From Datura wrightii (Eukaryota > Streptophyta > Magnoliopsida > Solanales > Solanaceae): a DNA stretch of 64,000 bases. How positions within the stretch are numbered: position 1 is the stretch's first letter; each line of letters opens with the position of its first letter. Shown one piece after another: positions 35,539 through 46,293 of this stretch. The DNA lies in NCBI GenBank assembly GCA_035772735.1, contig JASDFA010000001.1, positions 86,577,501-86,641,500 of the forward strand, read 5' to 3'. The position numbers and the translations under genes are program-made. The notes under the pieces are model-generated. The model did not search any database. It was given only the letters and a program-made list of their open reading frames with translations, and was not told where the DNA came from.

Positions 35539-37705
35539 AAACTCAGACGGAAGCTAAAGGCATCCGCATTCCTCAATTCTCTCTCAATCTCTCACTTCCG
35601 CACTCCCAGCTCTGCCCACTTGAGTGTAATAGTCGGGACCACATAAGCTCTATCATGGTATATCAATTAAGTGACGAGTCTCCCACTGTCTATATCATTC
35701 AAATGTGAATATCCATTAATCATGATAATTATCTTATGCATGCATGATCAGGAAGCAAGGTTAGACTCATTTTTCAGCTTTTGATATAAATGTTATGTTT
35801 CATCTTTGAGTCATTCGAGTCAGTTATGAAGTTCTGAAGCCACGCATGAACTCGTTATGATAAAGTATGATTCCAGAATAAATGCATGTAGTCTTCTACT
35901 TACTCTTAAAAGTTTGTTATATGTATGAATGGTTTTAAATGATTTATGTTATCAAAGAGATTTTACTTACCTTGCATACTCGGTACATTCCACATATTGG
36001 TTGTATACTTTCTATGCTGCATCATTTCATGATGCAGGATCCGGTTCTCAAGTTCAGCCCATCGTAGTCGCTTATCAGAGTCAGTACCTTCTTTGTTGGT
36101 AAGTCCTCATCCATTGAGGAATAGACTTTCAGTTATCTTGGTTGTATTTTCAGTTTCAGTGTTGCTGAGCTAGTTGGGGGCGTTGTTCTATCAGCTTCAA
36201 ACCTTACCCATGTTTTGATGATGTTTACAAAGAAGATTAAATAGACCCAAGTATGGTAGAGCTTTGGGTTATGCCCAAACGATGATTTTAAATTGTGATT
36301 TCCCCGCCCCCCCCCAACATGAGCTTACCACATGGTTGAGATGAAATTTCCTTTAACCCTTATTACGAATTCCAACTTGTGGTATATTTCAAAGTAAATC
36401 CTTCTCTCTGCGGAAATCCTTAATTGTTATGCATGTTATTGTCCAGCTTTGTCAAAGACAATGTTAAGCTTCATTTCACCTGATTTTGATTCTAAGCATG
36501 ATTTCATTCTAAGCATTGTCGAAATGACATTGTTGAGCTTCATATTTATATGATGTCTAGTATATGCATGATTTCATAATGAACTTTGTGAATAGACAAT
36601 GTTGAGCTTCGTTTCATACAATGTTGATTTTATGCTTGATTTCATATTGAGCTTCATCATTAGACGATGTTGAGCTTCGTATTTATACGATGCATAGAAT
36701 TGCATGTTATGGAAGAAGAGTCTAGCACAGAGCGGGCTAAGGGTCTAAAACCTTATGCCCCAAAACTACCCACCAACGTATGTTGATTCTATTATATTAT
36801 TGGGATCTCTCTTGTGAGCTTTCCTCGACCCGAATGACCCCTTTCAGCATGATATCGATATCATCGTAGTGCCCCTAGTCCTAGCAAGGCTTTGGATGGC
36901 TCTGCCCACTTGAGTGTAATAGTCGGGACCACATAAGCTCTATCATGGTATGTCAGTTAAGTGGCGAGTCTCCCACTGTCTATATCATTCGAATGTGCAT
37001 ATCCATTACTCATGATAATTATCTTATGCATGCATGATCAGGAAGCAAAGTTAGACTCATTTTTCAGCTTTTGATATAAATGTTATGTTTCATCTTTGAG
37101 TCATTCGAGTCAGTTATGAAGTTCTGAAGCCACGCATGAACTCGTTAAGATAAAGTATGATTCCAGAATAAATGCATGTAGTCTTCTACTTACTCTTAAA
37201 AGTTTGTTATATGTATGAATGGTTTTAAATGATTTATGTTATCAAAGAGATTTTACTTACCTTGCATACTCAGTACATTCCACATATTGATTGTATACTT
37301 TCTATGCTGCATCGTTTCATGATGCAGGATCCGGTTCTCAAGTTCAGCCCATCGTAGTCGCTTATCAGAGTTAGTACCTTCTTAGTTGGTAAGTCCTCAT
37401 CCATCGAGGAATAGACTTTCAGTTATCTTGGTTGTATTTTTAGTTTCAGTGTTGCTGAGCTAGTTGGGGGCGTTGTTCTATCAGCTCGTCCAGATTATGG
37501 GGCTTATCAGACTTAGGCATGTATTCAACTTTAGATGTTCTTTCTATTGTTATGTCAAGTTAGATTTCCGCTGAGTTTACAATTATGTATTTTTCATGTA
37601 TATTGAATGAGTTAGTGAATGCTTATGCCATGGGTTGACTAGGGGTCTCTCGGGGTCCCTTGTCCCGTGTCTACGATCCGGGTCTATGCTCGGGTCGTGA
37701 CAAAC

Positions 37706-37719
37706 TTTGTATTAGAGCC
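37706..37719 (+). other. Primer-binding site of Tekay C (mutated)
   Basis: TTTGTATTAGAGCC is a decayed TTGGTATCAGAGCC, a few bases after the LTR end. Confidence 0.75.
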
Positions 37720-37912
37720 AGAGTTTTGAAGTGTCCTAGGGAGTCCAAAAGCCGCGTTAAGTAGAGTCTTTTTCATGAGTGTGAAGTGCACCACACTTAT
37801 GACGAAGAGGCTATGAAACATTCTAGGAATTGTTCCCATTTTTCATGATCTATGTCATGCAATAAAGAGTCTTTTTATCCCTATAATTTGTGCTATTTCC
37901 GATTGCAGAATC

Positions 37913-39111
37913 ATGGATCCCCGAAGGATGAATGGGAGGAGGAATGGAGATGGTGAAGGCCACGAGGATGGCATAGGTCGTGGGCATCAGCAGGTCCCAC
38001 CGGTTTAGGAGCCTCAGGCACCGGAACCAGCCGCCCATGCTAAGTTTTGGGCTGCTATCCAGATGCTTGCGCAGGCCATAACTGCTCAGGTCAATCATTA
38101 TGTTGTTGCGCATGTTCCATAGAATGGCAGTGCAGTGATGGCTCGAGTCAGGGACTTCTTGAGGATGAACCCACCAGAGTTTCTTGGGTCGAAGGTAGAT
38201 GAGGACCCACATGAGTTCGTGGATGAGGTTATCAAGGTCACCCATATCATGGGGGTGAGTAGTGTGAGTGCACAGAGTTGGCCTCCTATCAGTTGAAGGG
38301 GGTTGCACATATCTGGTTCCGTCAATGGAAGGATAGCAGGGTCGCTGGAGCAGGTCCGGTCACTTGGGAAGAGTTCCATGTTGCATTCCTGGATCGGTTC
38401 TTCCCTCGGGAGATGAGGGAGCTAAAGGTAGCTGAGTTCGTAAATATAAGGCAAGGGAGGATGACAGTACTAGAGTATTCCCTTGAATTCACCTGCCTAT
38501 CCAAGTATGCTCCTGAGTTAGTGGCTGACCAAAGGGTGAGAGTGAGCAGGTTTGTACATGAAATAGCAAGTTACTTGGATAAGGAATGCAGGATTGCTAT
38601 GCTCCATCAAGATATGGACTTTCCTCGGATGGTGTTGTACGCCCAACAGATGGAGGCGGCACATTCGAGAGAGAGAGACGCCAAGAGGGAAAAGACTGAG
38701 GACCACATATTTCCTAAGCTTAGGTCAGAAGGTGGGCACCATCAGCAGACCCACCAGAGATCATCTGCCCCAGCATCATCAGCCTTGAGTGCGCCATCTA
38801 GGCCTAAGCATGATCAGAGAGGGAGAGCATTAGGCTCGAGGGGTCAGAGCAGCAGGCCCACAGATTCAGTTGTTACAGCTTGTCGTAGATATGGCCGAGG
38901 GCATACAGTCCAGTGCTTGGCAGGATCAGGTGCGTGTTCGGGTGCAGGCAACCCGAACACATGCTTAGAGATTGTCCAGCAGCGAGACAAGATCAGGTTG
39001 GGGGCCGTGGCCCAGCTTCTAGCTCATCATCCCCACCCCCTCACTCAGTACATCAGGGGGCACCTACCAGTGCAGCTGGTGATCAGCGCTAGCACAAATT
39101 CTACACCCTAG
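37913..39111 (+). pseudogene. Tekay C gag (broken)
   Basis: ATG 37913 opens MDPRRMNGRRNGDGEGHEDG. Stops lie at about 38008 and 38119. A missing base near 38258 shifts the frame into the open block that reaches 39111. That block has SYQLKGVAHIWFRQWKDSRV, GPVTWEEFHVAFLDRFFPRE, LSKYAPELVADQRVRVSRFV and FPRMVLYAQQMEA. The knuckle begins CRRYGRGHTVQC and is then disrupted. It is the least decayed gag in the window. Confidence 0.88.
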
Positions 39112-39139
39112 CATCCCGTCAGGAGTAAGAGGTCTCCCC

Positions 39140-42100
39140 GGATGTGGTTACTGGTATGTTACGAGTCTTCCATGTTGATGTTTATGCATTGTTATATCTA
39201 GGGGCCACCTTGTCCTTTATGACACCTTATGTAGCCAGTAGCTTCAGAGTTAGTCCCGTATCTTGTTAGAGTCCTTCTTGGTTTCTACTCCATTAGGTGA
39301 CTCAGTTATAGCTAGACGGGTGTATAGAAATTGCCCGGTCTTGGTTCTCCATAAGGTCACCTCAGAATATCTGATAGAGTTAGCCATGATCGATTTCAAT
39401 GTTATTCTCGACATGGATTGGTTGTATGCTTGTTATGCTTCCATTAATTGCAGAACCCAGTCAGTAGAGTTCAGATTCTCGAGTGGGCCGGTCTTAGAAT
39501 GGAAGGGTAGTTCAGTTGTGACTATAGGTCGCTTCGTTTCCTACCTCAAGGACAAAAAAATGATTTCTAAGGGTTGCATGTATCATTTGGTTAGGGTCAA
39601 GAATGTTGAGTCCGAGACCCCGACTATCCAATCAGTTCCAATAGTACGTGAATATCTAAAGGTCTTTCGGATTATTTTCCAGGTATTCCTCCTGAGCGAG
39701 AGATTAACTTCGAAATTGACCTCCTTCCCGATACACAACCTATATCTATTCCTCCCTACAAGATGGCTCCAGCCGAGCTAAAAGAGCTGAAGGATCAATT
39801 AAAGGATTTTCTAGATAAGGGTTTCATTAGACCGATCCAGTCTCCATAGAGCGCACCAGTATTATTTGTTTGGAAGAAAGATGGTTCCCTTCGTATGTGC
39901 ATTGATTATTGATAGTTGAATAAAGTCACTGTCAAGAAGAGGTATCCCTTACCCAGGATCGATGATTTTTTTGATCAGCTTCAGGGTGCTAAGTGTTTCT
40001 CAAAGATAGATCTCAAATCTGGGTATCATCAGCTTAGAGTTCGGGAGAGTGATATCCTGAAGACGACATTCAGAACACGGTATGGTCATTATGAGTTTGT
40101 AGTTTTGTCTTTTGGACTGACAAATGCTCCTGCAACTTTTATGGACCTAATGAACAGGGTGTTCAAGCCATATTTATACATGTTCGTGATTGTGTTCATT
40201 GATGACATCTTAATATACTCTCGGAGCGAGGAGGAGCATGCCGCTCACCTGAGAGTAGTGCTTCAGACACTCAAGGATCACCAATTGTACGCCAAGTTTA
40301 GTAAGTTTGAGTTTTGGTTGGACTCTGTGGCATTCTTGGGCCATGTGGTGTCCAGCAAAGGCATAAAAGTAGACTCGCAGAAAATTGAGGCGGTGAAGAA
40401 TTGGCCCAGACCAGTGAATCCTTCGGATATGTAGAGTTTCTTGGGCTTAGCTAGCTATTATCGGAGGTTTGTGGAGGGTTTCTCATCCATTGTAGCCCCT
40501 TTGACTATGTTTACTTAGAAGAAGGTGAAGTTTCAGTGGTCGGAGGCTTGTGAGAAAATCTTCCAAGAGTTGAAGGCTCGACTTACTTCGGCACCAGTAT
40601 TGACACTACCCAAGTGTAACAAGGGTTTCTTGCTGTATTGTGATGCTTCCAGAGTTGGACTTGGGTTTGTGTTGATGCAGCGTGGGAGGGTGATAGCTTA
40701 TTCCTCTCGACAGCTGAAGGTGCATGAAAAGAATTACCTGAGCCACAATCTTGAATTGGCCGCGGTGGTGTTCGCATTGAAGATATGGCGGAATTAGTTG
40801 TATGGGGTCCACGTGGATGTATTTACGGATCACAAGAGCGTGCAATATGTGTTCACACAGATAGATCTAAATCTTCGGCAAAGGAGGTGGTTGGAGTTAC
40901 TTAAGGATTATGACATGAGTGTCCTTTACCACCTAGGCAAGGCTAATGTGGTTGTGGATGCGCTTAGTGGACTCTCAATTGAAAACGTGACCCATGTGGA
41001 TGAGGGGAAGAAGGAATTGGTGAAAGAGGTCCACCGGCTTGCAAGGTTCGGAGTTAGATTGATCGATTCGACCGATGGCGGTGTTGTGGTGCATAACGGG
41101 TCAGAGTCGTCCTTCGTAGTTGATGTTAAATCCAGGTATGATGAGGATCCAATATTGAGGAAGCTGAAGGAGGGGTACGGAGTTAGAAAGTGGAGGTTTT
41201 CTCCCAAGGGGGAGACGATGTGCTATGATACCAGGGTCGACTATGTGTTCTGGACGTTGAAGATTTGAGAATTCAGATATTGCATGAGGAAAATGGTACC
41301 AGATATTCTATTCATCTAGGATCCACGAAAATGTATCGGGATTTACGAGAAATCTATTGGTGGGATGGTATGAAGAAGGATATTGCGGAGCTCGTAGCAA
41401 AATGTCCAGACTGTCAACAAGTGAAGGTCGAGCATAAAAGACCTAGAGGTGTACTTCAGGATATTGCCATCCCTAATTGGAAGTGGGAAGAAATCAATAT
41501 GGACTTCATTACAGGTCTACCTCGTACCCGCCGGTAATACGACTCCATTTGGGTTGTGGTGAACAGGTTGACCAAGGCTGCACACTTCCTATCGATCAAG
41601 ACTGGATTCAGTAGATGATTATGCTAAGGTGTATATTCGGGAGTTGGTTCGGCTTCATGGAGTGCCCTTGTGTAATATTTCGGACCGAGGTACTCAGTTT
41701 ACTTCTCAATTCTGGCGTTCATTTCAAAAGGGGCTCGGGACTCTGGTTAAGCTAAGCACAAATTCATCCTCACACGGACGTCCAAGCAGAATGAGCCATT
41801 CAGACTCTTGAGAATATATTAAGGGCGTGTGTTATGGATTTTAAAGGTAGTTGGGATGATCATTTACCCCTGATAGAGTTTTCTTATAATAATAGTTACC
41901 ACTCTAGTATCTACATGGAACCGTTCGAGGCCCTCTATGGGCGAAGGTGCAGATCTCCCATCGGATGGTTCGAGGTTGGTGAGGCATCTATGGTAGGACC
42001 AAATTCGATTTATGAGGTGATGGTGAAGGTTCAGTTGATAAGGGACAGGTTGAAAACTTCTCAGAGTCGTCAGAAATCGTATGCTGATGTGAGGAGAAGA

Positions 42101-42553
42101 GAATTGGAGTTTGATGTAGACGACTGGGTGTTTCTAAAGGTATCTCCCATGAAGGGAGTCATGCGGTTCGGAAAGAAAGGTAAACTCAGTCTCCGCTATG
42201 TTGTCCCCTACCGGGTTGTAAGAAGAGTTGGTAGGGTGGCGTATGAGTTGGACTTGCCTTTAGAATTGGCTTCAATTTATCTTGTGTTCCATGTATCATT
42301 TTTGAAGAAGTGCTTGAGTGATCCAGCCTTGGTAGTTCCGGTAGACAGTGTTGGTGTGAAAGAAAGCCTCAGTTATGAAGAAATTCCAGTTGAAATTTTT
42401 GATCAACAAGTTCGAAGGCTGAGGAACAAAAAGGTAGCTTCAGTTAAGATTTTATGGAGGAATCAACATGTTGAAGGAGCTACGTGGGAGGCCGAAGCGG
42501 ATATAATGGCTAGATATCCACATTTGTTCTCGACCGGCTCAGTTCCGACTTGA
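39140..42553 (+). pseudogene. Tekay C pol with chromodomain-like C-terminus (broken)
   Basis: The protease active site is lost: where relatives have LLDPGAT this copy reads LLYLGAT, with the Asp codon changed to TAT at 39195-39197. RT at 39720-40434 keeps FSKIDLKSGYHQLRVRESD and FIDDILIYS (FIDD at 40195-40206). RNase H is at 40525-40985 (YCDASRVGLGFVLMQRGRVI). The integrase zinc part at 41265-41537 keeps its His and Cys residues (KCPDCQQVKVEHKRPRG). The core at 41629-41811 is shifted afterwards. The C-terminus 41834-42553 is open for 239 residues and ends with VKILWRNQHVEGATWEAEAD and ARYPHLF. Stops near 39848, 39911, 40435, 40515, 40796 and 41537 kill the frame. Confidence 0.9.
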
Positions 42554-42783
42554 GGTATCAGTTATTGCCCTAATTCTCTAATTAGTTTCCATGTTCAGTT
42601 CATGTGCGCAAGTTTGAATTTTGTTAGGACAAATGTATGTGATTCCTGAATATAGTTCATCTATGTGGTTCTTTTCGGAGGTAGTCATTCCGTGAAATTT
42701 CGGTTAAAATAATCAGTATTGGGGTATGATAATTGCTTGTTTCATTTTCCTTCTTGTTTCTAACATTCGAGGATGAATGTTCC

Positions 42784-42797
42784 CAAGGGGGAGAGAT
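42784..42797 (+). other. Polypurine tract of Tekay C
   Basis: CAAGGGGGAGAGAT lies directly before the 3' LTR. Confidence 0.85.
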
Positions 42798-45246
42798 TGT
42801 TATACCCCGAGAATTCAAGAATCAGACACCGAAGTGAATCGGAGAAAAACTGGAAAATGTTGCAACAGTTTAAGAACGAGCCACTGAACGACTCGTGAGG
42901 AGACCCCACGAGTCGTCAGGTGACACGTGGGAAGGCCTGGAAGGATGAGGGACTTGAAGTCCCCAAGGCGATGTAATGACTCTTGGTCGGACACCACGAG
43001 TTGTCATGTCAGTCGTGGGGTGGTTCTAGAGGAAGATTGGAAAATTTATCTAGTGCACTTGACAGGAGGTGGCAATGGGTCGTGACTGCTGGGGACGAGT
43101 CGTCATGTCACTCATTAGGAGCCTTGGCAGACCAGTTATCCAGTGAACTTAACGAGCGAACCAACGGATCGTGTACCCTGGTGACGAGTCGTCGGGTTGT
43201 CCGATAAGACCCCCTGATAGTTATTTTTAGCGATTTCAGTAAGGGCTTTTCCGTAATTTCTAAGTTCTAAGGGCCTATACTAAGTCGTTTTAAGCTCATA
43301 ATAGAGGGTTTTTAGCAGAGAAAAACCCATCTTAGGCCATTACTACATGCAAGGTTGGGGGTTTGAGGAGAAGAATCAAGGTGAATTCTCAAGGTTTCCA
43401 TTTGGAATCTCAGTTGGGAAATTAGGAAGGGTTAGAATTCTTCAATCCGAGGAATATAATGCTATGAGTGGATGATTCCTTCCACACCCATTCCCATTCC
43501 CTATCAATTTGTGATTGGTTTTTGATGATCAAGTATGGGTTTTCATTCAATTGTATGATTCTTGCATCTCTACTCATGGGTATGATTGAATTGAGTTGAT
43601 ATTGGGGATTTACTGAGCTTGGGCGAATTCTAAGTTAATTTCTTTTACAAAAATTATCTTTCAAAAATTGAATCTAAAACGCCCATGTGTGGATAGTTCA
43701 TATAGAATGTGATGATGATGGAGTATAGATGATGAAAGGCATGTTTCCAACCTTACCCATGTTTTGATGATGTTTACAAAGAAGATTAAATAGACCCAAG
43801 TATGGTAGAGCTTTGGGTTATGCCCAAATGATTAATTTAAATTGTGATTTTTCCCTCGACATGAGCTTACCACATGGTTGAGATGAAATTTCCTTTAACC
43901 CTTATTATGAGTTCTAGCTTATGGTATGTTTCAACGTAAAGCATTCTCTATGCAGAAATCCTTAATTTTTATGCATGTTATTGTCCAGCTTTGTCAAGGA
44001 CAATGTGAAGCTTCATTTTACATGATGTTTGAGTCTAAGCATGATTTCATTCTAAGCTTTGTTGAAATGACATTGTTGAGCTTCTTATTTATATGATGTC
44101 TAGTGTATGCATGATTTCATAATGAGCTTTGTCAATAGACAATGTTGAGCTTCGTTTCATGCGATGTTGATTTTATGCATGATATCATGTTGAGCTTCGT
44201 CACTAGACGATGATGAGCTTCATATTTATACGATGTAGAGCATTGCATGTTTTGGGAGAAGAGTCTAGCACTGAGCGAGCTAACGGTCGAAAACCCTACA
44301 CCCCAGAACTATGTGTAACATAGGTTGATTCTATTATATTATTGGAACCACCCTTGTGAGCTATCCCCAGCCCGAATGGCCCCTTTCAGCTTGATATCGA
44401 TATCATGGTAGCGCCCCTAGCCCTGGCAAGGCTTTGGACGGCTCTACCCACTTGAGTGTAATAGTCGGAACCACGTAAGCTCTATCGTGGTATGTTGGTT
44501 AAGTGACGAGTCTCCCACTGTCTATATTATTCAAATGTGCATATCCATTACTCATGATAATTATCTTATGCATGCATGATTAGGAAGCAAGGTTTGGCTC
44601 ATTGTTCAGCTTTTGATATAAATGTTATGTTTCATCTTTGAGTCATTCGAGTCAGTTATGAGATTCTGAAGCCACGCATGAGCTCGTTATGATAAGAGTA
44701 TGCTTCCAGAATAAATGCGTGTAGTCTTCTACTTACTCTTAAAAGCTTGTTATGTGTATGAATGATTTTAAATGATTTATGTTATCAAAGCAGTTTTACT
44801 TATCTTGCATACTCGGTACATTCCACGTACTGACCGCATACTTTCTATGCTGCATCATTTCAGGATGCAGGATTCGGTTCTCAGGTTCAGCCCCGTTCGT
44901 AGTCGCTTATCAGAGTCAGTACCTGCTTAGTTGGTGAGTCCTCATCCATCGATGACTAGAATTTCAGTTATCTTGGTTGTATTTTCAGTTTCAGTGTTGC
45001 TGAGCTAGTTGGGGGTGTTGTCCCATCAACTTGTCCAGATTAGAGGCTTATCAGACTTAGGCATGTATTCAGCTTCAGACGTTCTTTCTGTTGTTATATC
45101 AAGTTAGATTTCCACTGAGTTTATAATTATGTTTTCTTCATGTTTATTGAATTAGTTAGTGAATGCTTATGCAATGGATTGACTAGGGGTCTCTCGGGGT
45201 CCCTTGTACCGTGTCTATGTTTTGGGTCTATGCCCGGGTCATGAAA
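42798..45246 (+). repeat. 3' LTR of Tekay C
   Basis: This 2449-bp LTR is unduplicated and uninterrupted and so is the reference for the 5' LTR. Its word island is at 42880-43215. One hairpin has CGACTCGTG (42889-42897) and CACGAGTCG (42907-42915) with a 9-base loop. CCTATACTAAG at about 43274 is a possible TATA region. The tandem units are at 43985-44250. At 44407 it has the intact CCTAGCCCTGGCAAGGCTTTG region that the pararetrovirus fragment disrupted in the 5' LTR. Confidence 0.92.
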
Positions 45247-45251
45247 AGCCT

Positions 45252-45584
45252 CCCTATTATGCAAATATTTCCACCATTTTATCCATTCCATTTTTGTCTT
45301 TCCATTACCCAACATTTCCACTTCTCCATATTTTTCTCTTTTCAACCTTTCCACTTTTCCAACTTTACATCTCCCCACTTCCTACCAACACACATACACA
45401 TTAAACTCTCCACCTTCCCCTCTACCTATCAAACATCCACTTTCACCTATAAAACCCTCTCCATATTTCACTAACACACTCACTTCACTCACATTTCCTT
45501 CCTCTACTACATATATCTCAAAGTGCCATTGTCAGATTTAGCTAAGCTTTTGAAGTTCAAGTGTGCAAGCAATCCTACACTTTG
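45252..45584 (+). promoter_or_regulatory. Internal promoter and leader exon of Athila-like copy 2
   Basis: This is a pyrimidine-rich region (TTTCC/CTTCC words) with TATAAAA at 45448-45454, then ACTAACACACTCACTTCACTC-type start sequence and a leader of about 100 bases ending at CACTTTG|GTAAAG (GT at 45585-45586). The same arrangement occurs at 62547-62709. It lies between the gag-protease part and the downstream gene, far from the LTR, and so would give a separate transcript. Confidence 0.6.
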
Positions 45585-46282
45585 GTAAAGTTTTCTGGCC
45601 CTTGTCTTAATTTTCTCATTGGTGCTTAATTCTTTAGCAGTAATACTTTCTTTCCCCTCCTTATTGAACTCGTGAATATGCTATGGTTGTTGAATGGATT
45701 AGGGAATATGTGTTTATGTGTGTGAAATTTTGAAAAGGGTGAAGTTTGAGTAACCTAATCAAATAAAATGCAACATTTTTCCTGATGATAGACCGGGTGA
45801 CGCCATTCTTAAGGGCTAAACGTCATAAGATTGTGTTTAAATGGAGTAGTGGCTATTTTATCATGCTGTGTGTGAGTGTGTGTTAATGGATGCCTATGAT
45901 TTGTTAAGTTCAAAATTGGGGACGATGGGGTCCGGCGATTCGCCAGTCAGATTCAGCGAATAGCCAATGGAACGCCAGCTCACTCTGAAAATTGGCTTCA
46001 AGCCATCGAGTGGATCCCGCGTTACATCGGCGGTTCTCAAATCTAGACTGGGGATTCGCCTCTTAACCGTCGATACATCACTCACTTGCCTAGTTTTCTG
46101 TAAAGCATCGACAGGCAATCGACGGTCAACGAAATTGCTCCTGCAAACAGTCGGTCCATCACCGGTGCTATTGGTTCTTTAAATAATTGTTTGGTTTCCC
46201 TAATTTCTCAGTTCCCTCTTAGATTATTTTTGATTATTTTAATTTTCTCTTCAAATAGATGTCACTAACATCGTTCTTGCAG
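45585..46282 (+). other. Probable 5'-UTR intron before the downstream gene (copy 2)
   Basis: The donor is G|GTAAAG at 45585 and the acceptor TTCTTGCAG at 46274-46282, giving 698 bp. It is AT-rich except for a GC-rich word island at 45928-46170 (GGCGATTCGCC, AATCGACGG and similar). The acceptor is followed 11 bases later by the ATG of the downstream gene. The sites are matched at 62710 and 63498 in the second copy. Confidence 0.6.
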
Positions 46283-46293
46283 AAAACCAAACC

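Larger units (their letters stand above)
34183..35608 (+). other. Endogenous pararetrovirus fragment (Caulimoviridae-like)
   Basis: The 1426-bp block is absent from the duplicate LTR copy: there 36879 and 36899 are separated by only 19 bases, which the insert replaces. It is A-rich and unlike the surrounding LTR. It holds a reading frame, then about 310 bases, then a TATA box and a pyrimidine-rich start region. That layout matches the end of a plant pararetrovirus genome, where the last gene precedes the pregenomic RNA promoter. There are no LTRs and no target duplication, as expected of illegitimate integration. The family assignment is inferred from layout and protein character. Confidence 0.7.
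33530..37486 (+). repeat. Tandem duplication inside the C 5' LTR
   Basis: Copy one runs from about 33530 to 36196 (with the insert) and copy two from about 36199 to 37486. The junction near 36197 joins GTTCTATCAGCTT to CAAACCTTACCC, which are far apart in the 3' LTR. Copy one lacks about 27 bases that copy two has near 36650. The 3' LTR has only one copy, so the duplication followed insertion of C. Confidence 0.9.
32579..37702 (+). repeat. 5' LTR of Tekay C, duplicated and interrupted
   Basis: The LTR begins TGTTATACCCCG and ends GGGTCGTGACA. Subtracting the 1426-bp insert (34183-35608) and the extra copy of 1.29 kb gives about 2.4 kb, the length of the 3' LTR. The word island is at about 32640-33000 and the tandem 65-bp units at about 33775-34000. 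Confidence 0.9.
32579..45246 (+). mobile_element. Tekay-type chromovirus C
   Basis: This is a full-length decayed element with LTRs 32579-37702 and 42798-45246, tRNA-Met site, gag, pol and polypurine tract. The flanks AGCCG (32574-32578) and AGCCT (45247-45251) are a target duplication with one change. The host sequence reads through from CAAATACCTGATC to TCCCTATTATGC, matching 62365-62400. Its 5' LTR is swollen to 5124 bp by a tandem duplication and a pararetrovirus fragment. Confidence 0.92.

Noticed and set aside
34183..35608. A complete or active virus copy
   Set aside because: Only the last gene and promoter are present, the gene is cut at its 5' side with an in-frame stop, and no movement, coat or polymerase gene is found.
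45204..45474. Phenylalanine/histidine-rich frames
   Set aside because: They span the end of the C LTR and the pyrimidine-rich internal promoter; low complexity only.
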